Below the pieces are notes generated by a model, which saw nothing but the letters and a program-made list of their open reading frames with translations, was not told where the DNA came from and did no database searches. Below, piece by piece: positions 1-6,783 of a DNA stretch of 6,977 nucleotides. The translations under genes and the position numbers were made by a program. The stretch comes from an uncultured Lachnospiraceae bacterium (lineage in GTDB: Bacteria; Bacillota; Clostridia; Lachnospirales; Lachnospiraceae). Location: the NCBI GenBank assembly GCA_905236275.1, contig CAJOPI010000428.1, positions 1 to 6,977 of the forward strand, read 5' to 3'. Each line of letters begins with the position of its first letter. The first letter of the stretch is position 1.

Positions 1-917
1 ATAGTATTGCCCTTCAAATTCAAGGATTGGCTGACTGGTGCCGGGAGTATAGACCTGCTCTGTTATTTCTACTGCCTTAGATATGGTTTCCTGCCCGTAG
101 GTCGTTCCATCACTACGGTGTACCTGATCCTACTTTTCACTATAGAGCTTTGAACTTCGGAATATACGATCTATCTGTTCTGCTTTCTTGCCACTCCAGA
201 AAGACAATTTGAGTGCAAGTGCCATATCAGCCTCTGACTGGGAACCGTAGCGTCTTTTCCACCTGCCTTCGTAAAGGTCATAAAAAAGTCCGTCATCTCT
301 GGCTGCTTTCGCTTTTTCCAGAACTTCCTCATCTGTCAACTCTTCTCCTGGCAAACGGGCTTCCCTTTTCTTAGACTTCTTCGCCTTTCTAGCACTATTA
401 CGCCCTTTCTTGAGATATGTATCATTGATCCAAATAAGGGCAATAGTGTCTGGACTGCCTTGAATTTGTTTCCCTGTTACTGTGAAGTAACGAGCAGAAT
501 CATACATCTCAATACCAATAGCCTGATTTTTACAGATGCCTTGAGGTTTAAAACCCTTGTAAAGTATGTGAATACCTTTTCCGCTTGGCGACATTTCCAT
601 GTAGGTTGGCTGATGCGACATTATTGCCTTTGCCACCTCGTTGAAAGTGTTAGTTTCCTCATCATAGCAATTGTCGATATCTACTCCAACGTATCCGTCC
701 TCCTAAGTGAACATGAAACCTATGCCGGAATATCCATACTGATCACATGCCTCTATAGCCTGCTGGTAACTACCCCAAGTAGCTGAATCGTTGGACTTGG
801 CTGCTTTGCCTGTTGAAGAGGTAAACGGTATTTTTCGGTCTTTGCCGCCATCCTTATCTGGGGTAAGCCGCCAGTTACCCATATATTCTTTTCTGTTAAT
901 TCTTTGGGGAATCCCAT
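1..917 (-). pseudogene. Phage primase/helicase (AEP/NrS-1-like primase-polymerase), N-terminal part, broken and cut by the window edge
   Basis: In intact phages this protein synthesises primers at the replication fork and usually carries a C-terminal helicase, which would lie beyond the left edge. The ATG at 915-917 follows a strong ribosome binding site and gives MGFPKELTEKN, a typical start. The primase core is visible: the metal-binding DxD in VGVDIDNCYD (DID at 673-681), the SPSGKGIHIL motif, then YFTVTG. At 130-250 lies the helical segment with SEADMALALKLSFWSG and EQIDRIF, resembling the helix-bundle domain after NrS-1-type primase cores. Three lesions are seen. One base is missing at about 873-876, where GTA-AC-TGG replaces an expected V-N-W. 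A TAG lies at 703-705 between MFT and EDGY, where relatives have Glu. A TAG lies at 130-132 after LYSEK, where relatives have Trp. The frame stays open past both stops to base 1 (TYGQETISKAVE, ILEFEGQ), so decay rather than a true end explains them. Family assignment is confident; the presence of the helicase half is inferred. Confidence 0.85.
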
Positions 918-922
918 TCTAG

Positions 923-930
923 CACCTCCT
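923..930 (-). promoter_or_regulatory. Ribosome binding site of the primase gene
   Basis: AGGAGGTG on the minus strand lies 5 nt before the ATG at 915-917. It is nearly a perfect Shine-Dalgarno sequence and fixes the start, although the reading frame breaks 14 codons later. The gap from here to the polymerase stop at 1004 (about 70 bp) contains no other recognisable gene. Confidence 0.8.
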
Positions 931-1003
931 TATATTTGTCTTTTCGTTTTACGTTTCAGTAATACCTCACAATAGGCAAAACTCCACTTAAAGTATCTGT
1001 ATC

Positions 1004-2442
1004 TCATTCTTTAAGCTGCCCATAGCGTTTTACGTGCGCAGCTTCCGCTATCAGGGGCATGAAGTTTTCAAATGGCGGCGGGGACTGCATACAATCAAGC
1101 ACCACAGCTGTGGCTTCCTCAATTATGTCATCTCGTACTTCGAATACCAGGCTGTCATGGACGGTCAGAAGCGGAGCTACGAAGTCCTCTGTCGCGGCTT
1201 CGGATATTAGGGATATAACGCCGTCTACCAAGTGCTGTCTCAACGTACATAGCGTTATAAGCATTCTTTTTCATCTTATCCTGCCACTTAGCCAAAGAAC
1301 TGTACTTGCCCAAAATTCCACCTATATAGCCGCTGCACTCCTCCGGGCTGACTGCAATACCTGCGTTAGTGTAAAGATTCCTGGAAAGTCCCTTGCCAGC
1401 TATACCATACATAATTCCGAACATCGTACCCTTCGCTATAGTTCGGCGATGTTTGTAATCCGAGCGGCTTTTATCCTTCGCCTCTTCCAGCGGAATGTGG
1501 TAAATTGCTGTAGTTGTAATCGCATGAACGTCCTCTCCTCTCTGGTATGCATATAAAAGAACATTATCCTGCGATAGATAGGCCACAAGACGAATCTCCG
1601 CTTGAGAATAGTCGCATTCCAGAAGACTCCAACCGTCAGGAGCTATCATGAAGTTACAGTTCCAGCGTTATAGCCGACTTCTACACCGTTAGTAATAGTA
1701 TCAATCTTCTCACGATATGCAGTTATATTCTCTTCGCAGAGAGTCTTTTTCGAGGCCATAAAAGGTTTATCCATCAATATGCCGTTGCACTTCATCATTC
1801 CAACGTACATTGCAGCGGGGGATTCAATAGCCTCTATAATCCAATGGTGTCTGGGAAGATAACGGTCAAACCAAGCATTGAACTTGTTGTAAAGCCGAAT
1901 GGTATAGTCCGCGTCAGCACAGGCATAACGTATTGTCTCCCACTCATCAGGATTCATTTCGTCAAAGCTCTACCTCCCGTAACCGCCATAAAGTTGGGCA
2001 TATCTGCATGAAAAAGTTGCATAGCAAGGAGCTTCAGTCCACTATCTTGAAGGGGGCGAAATTCCATAGGTGCTTTGAGCGTCATTTGCGAAGCAGCTAT
2101 GGTGTCATAGCAGGGTTCCTGCACCACTATTCCGTCTTTATAAAGAAACATAGCCTCAAAAGCCAGATTGTGAGCAATCTTTACCCGGTTGATATTCATG
2201 AATACCGCGTCTCTGGTAAAACTCCAGAAAGCATCAATATCAACTATATTTCTACAAATGCGGTGCGACACAGGAACATAGAAGGCTTGACCCTCTTTCA
2301 CTGAGAAACTGCAACCGACTATATGAGATTTATGGACATCCAGGTCGATTCTTTCCTCGCCTCTGTAAGCTGCGTCCGGCGCAGTCTCAAAGTCAAAAGC
2401 CACCGTTTCCTTGCCGGAAAGAATTTTTTCTATTAACGGATT
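1004..2442 (-). pseudogene. Phage PolA-family DNA polymerase with 3'-5' exonuclease domain, broken by a frameshift and two internal deletions
   Basis: This is the remnant of the replicative polymerase of the phage. The exonuclease domain comes first: FDFETAPD (ExoI D-x-E, about 2385-2400), HKSHIVG, AHNLAFEAMFL (ExoII) and YACADADYTIRLY (ExoIII). The polymerase core follows: motif A DYSQAEIR (1590-1613), motif B R-x4-K-x3-FG-x2-YG (about 1400-1450) and motif C VHDSLVFEV (HDS in place of the common HDE; Asp at 1154-1156). Lesions: at about 1966-1974 the frame moves from GG(R) to SFDEMNPDEW by loss of one base. At about 1655-1672 VEVGYNA jumps to NFMIAPDGW, losing roughly 110-120 residues (thumb and the ETGR/NLQN-type region). 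At about 1178-1190 RSRDRG jumps out of frame to FVAPLLTVHD, losing roughly 45-50 residues (the ERQA...GTAAD helices). The footprint is about 475 codons against about 640 in relatives. The 5' end has no proper start: the frame opens directly after a TAG at 2449-2451 as FWNPLIEKILSGKETVAFDFE. Deleted lengths are estimates from memory of the family. Confidence 0.88.
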
Positions 2443-2771
2443 CCAAAACTAGCTAAGGTATTGGCATTTACTGTCTCTTTCACAATGTCTCCGAAACCAT
2501 GCTCCTTGAAGGCGGCTATCATGTCATCGTTCATTCCTGCTTTCAGTGAGGCGAACAGGCGATAATTCAGATAAAAAGTTGAGCCACCGTGAGAGAAACT
2601 AGAACACTCCACTTCTGCCATAGCGTCTGAGAGCTGACGATCGAGTTCTTCTACCTCTGCTCCGACTTCCTTCACCTTATCCTCAAGCTCCTTCTTAAGC
2701 TTTTTCTTCGCTTTCAGTTCATCGGCAAGTGCAAAAATCTTGCCGATAAGTACAGTTGTCCTATCTTCCAT
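2433..2771 (-). CDS. Small phage coiled-coil protein, C-terminally truncated by a deletion into the polymerase gene
   Basis: This is a 112-residue protein starting at ATG 2769-2771 after a strong ribosome binding site; it is the longest stretch of the replication module with no internal lesion. Residues about 15-52 are rich in K, E, L and A with heptad spacing (KAKKKLKKELEDKVKEV, then ELDRQLSDAM), a predicted coiled coil. Then come SSFSHGGSTFYLNY, LKAGMNDDMIAAFKEHGFG and DIVKETVNANTLASF. This pattern matches a common uncharacterised phage protein found beside helicase and polymerase genes, which normally continues with about 30-40 more residues (FVKEQ..., a WL motif, and a basic tail). Here, after ASF, the sequence runs into GIR and a TAA at 2433-2435, already overlapping the polymerase frame. 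The function of the family is unknown to me; a DNA-binding or accessory replication role would be a guess. Whether the truncated form is stable is doubtful. Confidence 0.75.
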   Translation of the reverse strand: MEDRTTVLIGKIFALADELKAKKKLKKELEDKVKEVGAEVEELDRQLSDAMAEVECSSFSHGGSTFYLNYRLFASLKAGMNDDMIAAFKEHGFGDIVKETVNANTLASFGIR

Positions 2772-2772
2772 A

Positions 2773-2781
2773 ATTACCTCC
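2773..2781 (-). promoter_or_regulatory. Ribosome binding site of the coiled-coil protein gene
   Basis: GGAGGTAAT on the minus strand ends one base before the ATG at 2769-2771, with GGAGG about 6 nt upstream of it. It overlaps the stop codon of the helicase gene (TAG at 2781-2783), which indicates tight operon packing and probable translational coupling in the intact phage. Confidence 0.75.
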
Positions 2782-4105
2782 TAAAATGGGTTATTGCCTT
2801 GTCTGTAATCGTCCACTAGAAACTTTGCAATGTCGATTTTGCCCTGTAGTGCCTTCAACACTCGTTCATCAACTGTGTTCCTTGCGACCAGGTAAATGTA
2901 GTGGCAGGTATTCTTAGCTCCTATGCGGTGAATCCTGGCCTGTGCCTGTATAAAATTACTCATGGAATAATCCACACTGTAAAAAACAAGTGTATCTGCC
3001 GCTGTCAGCGTCAATCCAAGATCGGCGGCCGCAATTTGTACTAGGAACACACGACAATCATCGTCTTCCTGAAACCTCCTGACCTCTTCGGCTCTGTCCT
3101 GACACCGCCACTTACTTGAGCGTAGCCGATACCACTTTTTTCGAGGAGAGCGGTAATCGCGTCTAATTCTGCAACAAATCTAGCTACTATCACCAGTTTC
3201 TTGCCGTCTGCCATCGCTGAGTCGATAATGTCTCCTATGGCTTCAAGTTTAGCGGTACTTACTGCATGCATCGCTTTGTCATCATCCCCAACAAAGCCTC
3301 CTGTAAGCTGTGAAAGGCGGAGTATTTTTGTCAGCACATTACTGGCCGTGATTTCTCAACGTTCCATTTCAGCAAATGACTCTTTCGACAATTTACCGTA
3401 GAGTTGGGCTGCCTTAGGTTCAAGCTCCACATAACGCGTTTCTTCCGTAATGTCAGGAATATCCAGTGCCTATGCTTTAGTTACACGATAAGCAACACTG
3501 TGAAGCCTCTGCAAAAATTCTTCCGTTCTGCTCTTGCGAAACACTGGAGTGTGGTTGCCGTAACCCCTCATGTCAAAGTAGTGATTTCTGAAGTTGTAGA
3601 AACTGGAACCAAAAACATGCTGATTTAAAAATCTGTACTGACTCCATACATCAATTTCTTTATTAGTTACCAGCGTACCAGTGAGCAAAAGTTTGTACTC
3701 TGCATTGTCTCCCAATTTATGGAGCGTCTTGGATTGCTTTGTCCTACATTCCTTGATTTTGTGTGCCTCATCAGCTATGACCAGCTGAAAACCTGCACCA
3801 AGAGGTTCACTCTCAAGCTGCCACGCAGATTCATAGTTGACTATTACGAAATTGAGCTTGTCGCTGTCTGTAATTTTTAGCTGCTCATGTTTCTTTTCCT
3901 GTGTTCCCTTCAGTACCACCACATTTACAGAGACTTTAGCGAATCGCCGTATCTCCTTTTCCCATACACCTAGTAAAGTAAGTGGAGTAACCACGAGAAC
4001 TTTTGAAACTCTGCCAAATTGATACAGAATGCTGGCAGCAGCTATTGCAACAAGTGTCTTGCCTGTTCCCATTTCCATCAATAGGGCTGTTCCTGTACTT
4101 TTCTC
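2781..4105 (-). pseudogene. Phage SNF2/DEAD-box helicase, N-terminally truncated, with two in-frame stops and one frameshift
   Basis: The intact family is an ATP-dependent superfamily 2 helicase of about 450-460 residues, common in Firmicute phage replication modules. Motifs in order: Walker A in LLMEMGTGKT (MGTGKT at 4055-4072), motif Ia VVTPLTLLGVWEKE, motif II ADEAHKIK (DEAH at 3761-3772), motif III LLLTGTLVTN, then the C-terminal RecA lobe with KLVIVARFVAELD, QIAAADLGLTLTAAD and motif VI QAQARIHRIG, ending near VDDYR. Lesions: the first 30 or so residues before TALLMEM are missing, because an upstream deletion joins this gene to a regulator fragment. A TAG at 3470-3472 interrupts VTKA/ALDIPDI, where relatives have Glu. 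A TGA at 3356-3358 interrupts FAEMER/EITASN, where Gly is expected. One G is missing at about 3099-3102, so SGGVR shifts frame until RVFLVQIAAAD. Motif III reads TGTL where TGTP is nearly invariant; this codon is CTG at 3671-3673. The TAG and TGA do not change the frame between 4081 and about 3102. Confidence 0.88.
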
Positions 4106-4115
4106 TCTTCCGTCT

Positions 4116-4238
4116 ATTCATAAATCTCTCGATGAAATTCTCGCCAACAAAAGATTTCCCATTCTTCACTCTAAACAACTGCGAACGGCTTATGCCTAGA
4201 TGACTGGCAAACGCTATATCCGTCATATCTCCATGATT
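4116..4238 (-). pseudogene. Cro-like XRE family regulator fragment fused out of frame to the helicase gene
   Basis: The minus strand encodes TDIAFASHLGISRSQLFRVK and then NGKSFVGENFIERFM, a clear helix-turn-helix of the small phage XRE type (IAFASHLGIS = helix 2, SRSQLFRVKNGK = recognition helix and turn). Intact members are about 65-70 residues, with 15-20 residues before TDIA and a short tail after the FM segment. Both ends are missing here. The upstream frame meets a TAA at 4245-4247. Downstream, the frame runs out of phase into the helicase, whose own sequence begins near 4105. The fragment sits head to head with the plus-strand repressor, the position of a Cro/early-operon regulator in a lambda-like switch. 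Role inferred from position and fold; clearly non-functional as it stands. Confidence 0.75.
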
Positions 4239-4584
4239 GAAACTTTAGACTCCGTCATAGCCCGCAGAAGAACGGATAAGGAAATGTCTCAGCGTGAACT
4301 TGATACTAAAGTTAATGTTAGCAATTCAACTATTGCCAGGATTGAAAATGGGGGAGTCCATCGTTCCGGGTAATGAAACTCTCAGAGCCATTGCTCAGAC
4401 TCTCCACCTTGATTAATAACTACCTGCTCGCTTTATGTAAGCAGATTGATGATGAACCTGAAATTCGCACAATTCAAAGAGCTGCTCAATATATGACAAA
4501 AGAACAGAAGAGAGTATGCTACGTATTTTGGAGATTTCCTTCAGAGAGGCATTCAACAAGGCTGGATATGATGAGGATTTTTGA
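4233..4584 (+). pseudogene. XRE family lysogeny repressor (CI-like, about 115 residues), broken by three frameshifts
   Basis: This is the only convincing plus-strand gene. ATG 4233-4235 opens ETLDSVIARRRTDKEMSQRE and continues VSNSTIARIENG, a typical HTH_3 domain. At the G run 4350-4354 one extra G throws the frame; the next frame gives ESIVPGNETLRAIAQTLHLD. At about 4411-4420 a second shift after HLD leads to NYLLALCKQIDDEPEIRTIQ and RAAQYMTKEQ. At about 4505-4513 a third shift leads to SMLRILEISFREAFNKAGYD and EDF with TGA at 4582-4584. Spliced together this matches phage repressors of Clostridia and Negativicutes at normal length (HTH, DYNYLLAL linker, AAxxMTxEQ helix, C-terminal helix). 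No ribosome binding site is visible before 4233, because that position now holds the antisense of the other regulator. In an intact phage it would hold the prophage silent. Confidence 0.85.
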
Positions 4585-4804
4585 TTCCTGTGAGTTTGCA
4601 GTAGTCTTTCCATTAAATTGAGAATAAATGAACAGAATTTTCTCAGTGTTATGCTTTTCTGTTTTCCGATGGTGTCTTATTAGGTCACTTTCCAAACTTC
4701 TTAACTCCGTAGTTTTCCTACTCGTCAAGCATTTGCTCTATGTGTTAGTTATACTTAACTTTCAAAGCCTGTGATTGAGGCTGTTCCATTCTACTTTTAC
4801 ATGA
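4585..4804. other. AT-rich gap without a recognisable gene
   Basis: The stretch follows the repressor stop and lies between it and the convergent minus-strand remnants. It has short open frames on both strands, but none shows motif content or a ribosome binding site. A 7-bp inverted repeat (AACAGAA at 4631-4637, TTCTGTT at 4657-4663, 19-nt loop) is followed by only two further T. It may be what remains of a terminator, but it is too weak to call. Confidence 0.4.
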
Positions 4805-4814
4805 AACATCAAAC

Positions 4815-5229
4815 TCACATTATACTTTTCAAGTCCTTGCATCGATTTTTCTCGCTTCACAGATGTTCGGTTTTTAGCAGATACTTCTCACGGATTAGGA
4901 TTTCTTGCATAGCATTCAAGACAATCCCTACGTTGTCGTTTTCGTTCGTATAAAAACCTCGAATTCTTGCTCAAGCAGGCCTTGTAAGATAAGCCTTTGT
5001 CTCTTTCGGAGTCTTTTACCCCTGCATAAGTAAACGGCTCTATTCCAGCAACGCATTCGCTTTTCATCACTGTCCTACGTTGCATCTTAGCTTTTCCTGC
5101 TGCCTTTCTCTTTTCGTGCTCTACAAACATACTATACTTCTCGCTTTTAGCATATTCGTAAAGAACAACTTTCTCGGCACGGTTAAAGAACTGTACAATG
5201 TCAAATTCCTGCTCATATACCAAGCTCAA
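4815..5229 (-). pseudogene. Unidentified degenerate coding remnant
   Basis: Two reading frames look protein-like in succession on the minus strand. From 5229 to about 5030 the frame reads EQEFDIVQFFNRAEKVVLYE and YAKSEKYSMFVEHEKRKAAG, a charged, probably helical segment. From 4970 to 4860 another frame reads RGFYTNENDNVGIVLNAMQE and ILIREKYLLKTEHL, with an opal on either side (4971-4973 and 4857-4859), and runs on as SEKNRCKDLKSIM to a TGA at 4815-4817. The first frame itself stays open to 4888, but its tail (RKRQRRDCLECYARNP) is basic and Cys-containing and looks less like real protein. The simplest reading is one gene with at least one frameshift and one or two nonsense codons. I recognise no family. 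There is no strong ribosome binding site, and the apparent start at 5229 is a TTG. Confidence 0.4.
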
Positions 5230-5510
5230 TATAGTTCTAAAAACACAGTAACATTTTCAAGGTAGTCTAGCTTAGAGTTATTGCTTACATCAAATTCTGT
5301 TAGCTGATTCTCATCGCATTCAAGTACTCTAGCACTACTAGTTCTCACTAGAAACCTCTGCTCCTGTCATTCCAATTTGCGCATAATAGCAGCACAAATC
5401 TCTTTGTATAGAAAATACTCGAAAAATTCTGAGAATATGCGCACATAATCCCTCTCTGTGGAAAATACCAGTGCAACCTCTTGTACTCTATTAACTCTAA
5501 TTATAGACAC
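5226..5510 (-). pseudogene. Short coding remnant containing a leucine-rich-repeat-like unit
   Basis: A single minus-strand frame runs from a GTG at 5508-5510 to a TGA at 5226-5228, interrupted by one TGA at 5367-5369. The first part (47 codons) reads VNRVQEVALVFSTERDYVRI and FSEFFEYFLYKEICAAIMRK. The second part contains LECDENQLTEFDVSNNSKLD followed by YLE. This fits the spacing of the bacterial L-x-C-x2-N-x-L-T-x-[LF]-D-V-S-x-N-x2-L-x-x-L repeat of surface and secreted LRR proteins, here as one unit only. Whether the two parts belong to one protein is unclear. It overlaps the next remnant by a few bases. No signal peptide or membrane segment is visible. Confidence 0.4.
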
Positions 5511-5645
5511 CTCTATTCTTACCTACTTTCGTTTTACTATTTAAGTATACCGTTCTCTTTTTCGTTTTCGGTTTTCTGATGCATTCCTCTCAGGTATACT
5601 CCATGGAGGAAGCACCAGAATTGCCTTGTTTCAGTTGGGTCGGTC

Positions 5646-6010
5646 TTACTTTCCCTTCTGTTCTTCTTGGCACAGTCTTGCAAAGAGCATTGTAGCCTGT
5701 GGCTCTGCTTCTCTCAGGAGTAAATCTAATGCAGGGGCAGGAACAGCCTTATATTCGACTGCCATCGCTCGTATCTCTTCTATAACAGTCAGAATCGCGT
5801 TATTGCCTGCTGCATTATCCTCTTTGCCTCCATTATAAGTTCTTCGGGCGCGTCATGGTCTTCAAGCCAACGTATCACCCTAAAGCTACGCTCTTGAAGA
5901 TTATCGTTATAATCAGCGACTTTCTCTGCGTCCATCAACTGAATTAAAAAACCGCCCAGTTCTTTCACTGAAACCATGCTACACCTATGATACGAAAAAT
6001 AGTTTGACAT
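5646..6010 (-). pseudogene. Small helical protein of unknown function with one probable frameshift
   Basis: ATG 6008-6010 follows CGGAGTG (6018-6024) at a good distance. It starts MSNYFSYHRCSMVSVKELGG and continues with KVADYNDNLQERSFRVIRWL, EDHDAPEELIMEAKRIMQQA, then ITRF and a TGA at 5789-5791 (73 residues). Just after, a shifted frame continues in the same style: NNAILTVIEEIRAMAVEYKA, VPAPALDLLLREAEPQATML, FARLCQEEQKGK, ending at TAA 5646-5648. Joining them at about 5810 by one base (MQQA-GNNAIL) gives an all-helical acidic protein of about 120 residues. An alternative is two genes, but the second frame has no ATG with a ribosome binding site and opens only at a TGA inside the first. It follows the 6031-6711 gene by about 20 bp and was probably in the same transcript. 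No family recognised. Confidence 0.55.
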
Positions 6011-6017
6011 GGTATAC

Positions 6018-6024
6018 ACTCCGT
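6018..6024 (-). promoter_or_regulatory. Ribosome binding site of the 5646-6010 gene
   Basis: CGGAGTG on the minus strand lies 7 nt before the ATG at 6008-6010. It selects this ATG over an in-frame upstream alternative at 6053-6055, which lies inside the end of the preceding gene and has no such signal. Confidence 0.55.
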
Positions 6025-6030
6025 TCTCAA

Positions 6031-6711
6031 TTAACTTACAGCACTGTCTGACCATATCAGATTATAGGTAGGGTTCGTTTGTATTGGAACCTCTGGCTCT
6101 CCGTAAATATCTGTGGTCTTTACATGACGCTGCTGTGTAAAGGTTTTAAAATCTTCCGTCAGTACAATATAAAATTCTCCCTTTGTTCTGACAAGCCTAA
6201 TCTTATCAAAATCTTCGTAAAGCGCAGGCTGGTTGGTCAAAATCAAAAAGAATGCGTCTTTATTTTCGGCTCCGAAGATGCTCATTGCCATCATCACATT
6301 CCACTTTGCTCTTTTGATCTCGTCTTCTACTGCATTCAATGCGCAAAACGCTGGTATCCCTACGATATTTTTCTGCCCTTTCGCCTGCAGAATAAACATC
6401 TCCCTCTGATTCTTCTACGAAAAACTGCCAAGCTGTCCATTCCCTTCTAGGGTCGCTGCCGTTAAGTAAGAAGGAAATGCCGCTGTTAGAACCTCAGCAG
6501 GCACAGCTCCTCCATCACTCTGTAAAAATTCCTTCTTCTGTTCGGGCAATTGGTCTGTATATTTATATCCTGCTGCCTGCATCAGAACACCTATCATCTG
6601 TCCCTTACCACAAGTACACTTGACTCCCAAGCTCTGCTGCTGCCCGCCTAAACGGGCTAAGCAATGTCCACCTTCTTGCAGTGAAGCTCCTGCGTCATCA
6701 CCACAAAACAT
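6031..6711 (-). pseudogene. Unidentified protein of about 220 residues, probably frameshifted twice (or interrupted by one amber codon)
   Basis: ATG 6709-6711 follows a clear ribosome binding site. The first frame has GGQQQSLGVKCTCGKGQMIG, VLMQAAGYKYTD and DGGAVPAEVLTAAF, then a TAG at 6415-6417. The same frame resumes from about 6375 with NIVGIPAFCALNAVEDEIKR, AKWNVMMAMSIFGAENKDAF, FLILTNQPALYEDFDKIRLV and VRTKGEFYIVLTEDFKTFTQ, ending SDSAVS with TAA at 6031-6033. Between about 6490 and 6365 a different frame is much more protein-like: SGISFLLNGSDPRREWTAWQ, then FFVEESEGDVYSAGERAEK. I therefore favour two compensating 1-nt indels, near 6485 and in the A5 run at about 6366-6370, over a simple amber. 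The CTCGKG pair of Cys could bind metal but is not enough for a call. No signal peptide or membrane segment. Family not recognised; phage or host origin undecided. Confidence 0.55.
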
Positions 6712-6718
6712 TATTATG

Positions 6719-6726
6719 ACCCCCTT
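6719..6726 (-). promoter_or_regulatory. Ribosome binding site of the 6031-6711 gene
   Basis: AAGGGGGT on the minus strand lies 7 nt before the ATG at 6709-6711 and fixes that start. Confidence 0.6.
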
Positions 6727-6783
6727 CTTCCTTTGCTCGGCTTTCTCTAATTCGTGAGAAAACTATCTCCTATACCTTCCGCT

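Noticed and set aside
460..786. Plus-strand open frame opposite the primase
   Set aside because: It is antisense to conserved primase motifs, has no ribosome binding site and no plausible domain content.
1059..1556. Long plus-strand open frame opposite the polymerase
   Set aside because: It is a shadow of the motif A/B/C region of the polymerase. The Ser/Cys-rich translation has no family features.
1954..1957. ATGA overlap in the polymerase (stop of one frame overlapping an ATG of the next), looking like translational coupling or a programmed frameshift
   Set aside because: The two frames are halves of one exonuclease domain. The shift lies about 12-18 bases upstream (GGT AGA GCT) with no slippery heptamer or hairpin, so it is a plain indel.
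4631..4665. Hairpin possibly acting as repressor terminator
   Set aside because: It has only 7 A/T-rich base pairs, a 19-nt loop and a very short T tract; not a credible intrinsic terminator.
4628..4768. 46-codon hydrophobic plus-strand frame after the repressor, possibly a small membrane peptide
   Set aside because: The Leu/Phe/Val bias follows from T-rich DNA. There is no ribosome binding site and no charged flank typical of a toxin-like peptide.
4771..4953. Plus-strand frame rich in Phe, Ser and His
   Set aside because: It is antisense to a better minus-strand coding signal and has no start signal.
5599..5608. CTCCATGGAG perfect palindrome
   Set aside because: It is a single 10-bp site without arms or repeats around it; expected by chance.
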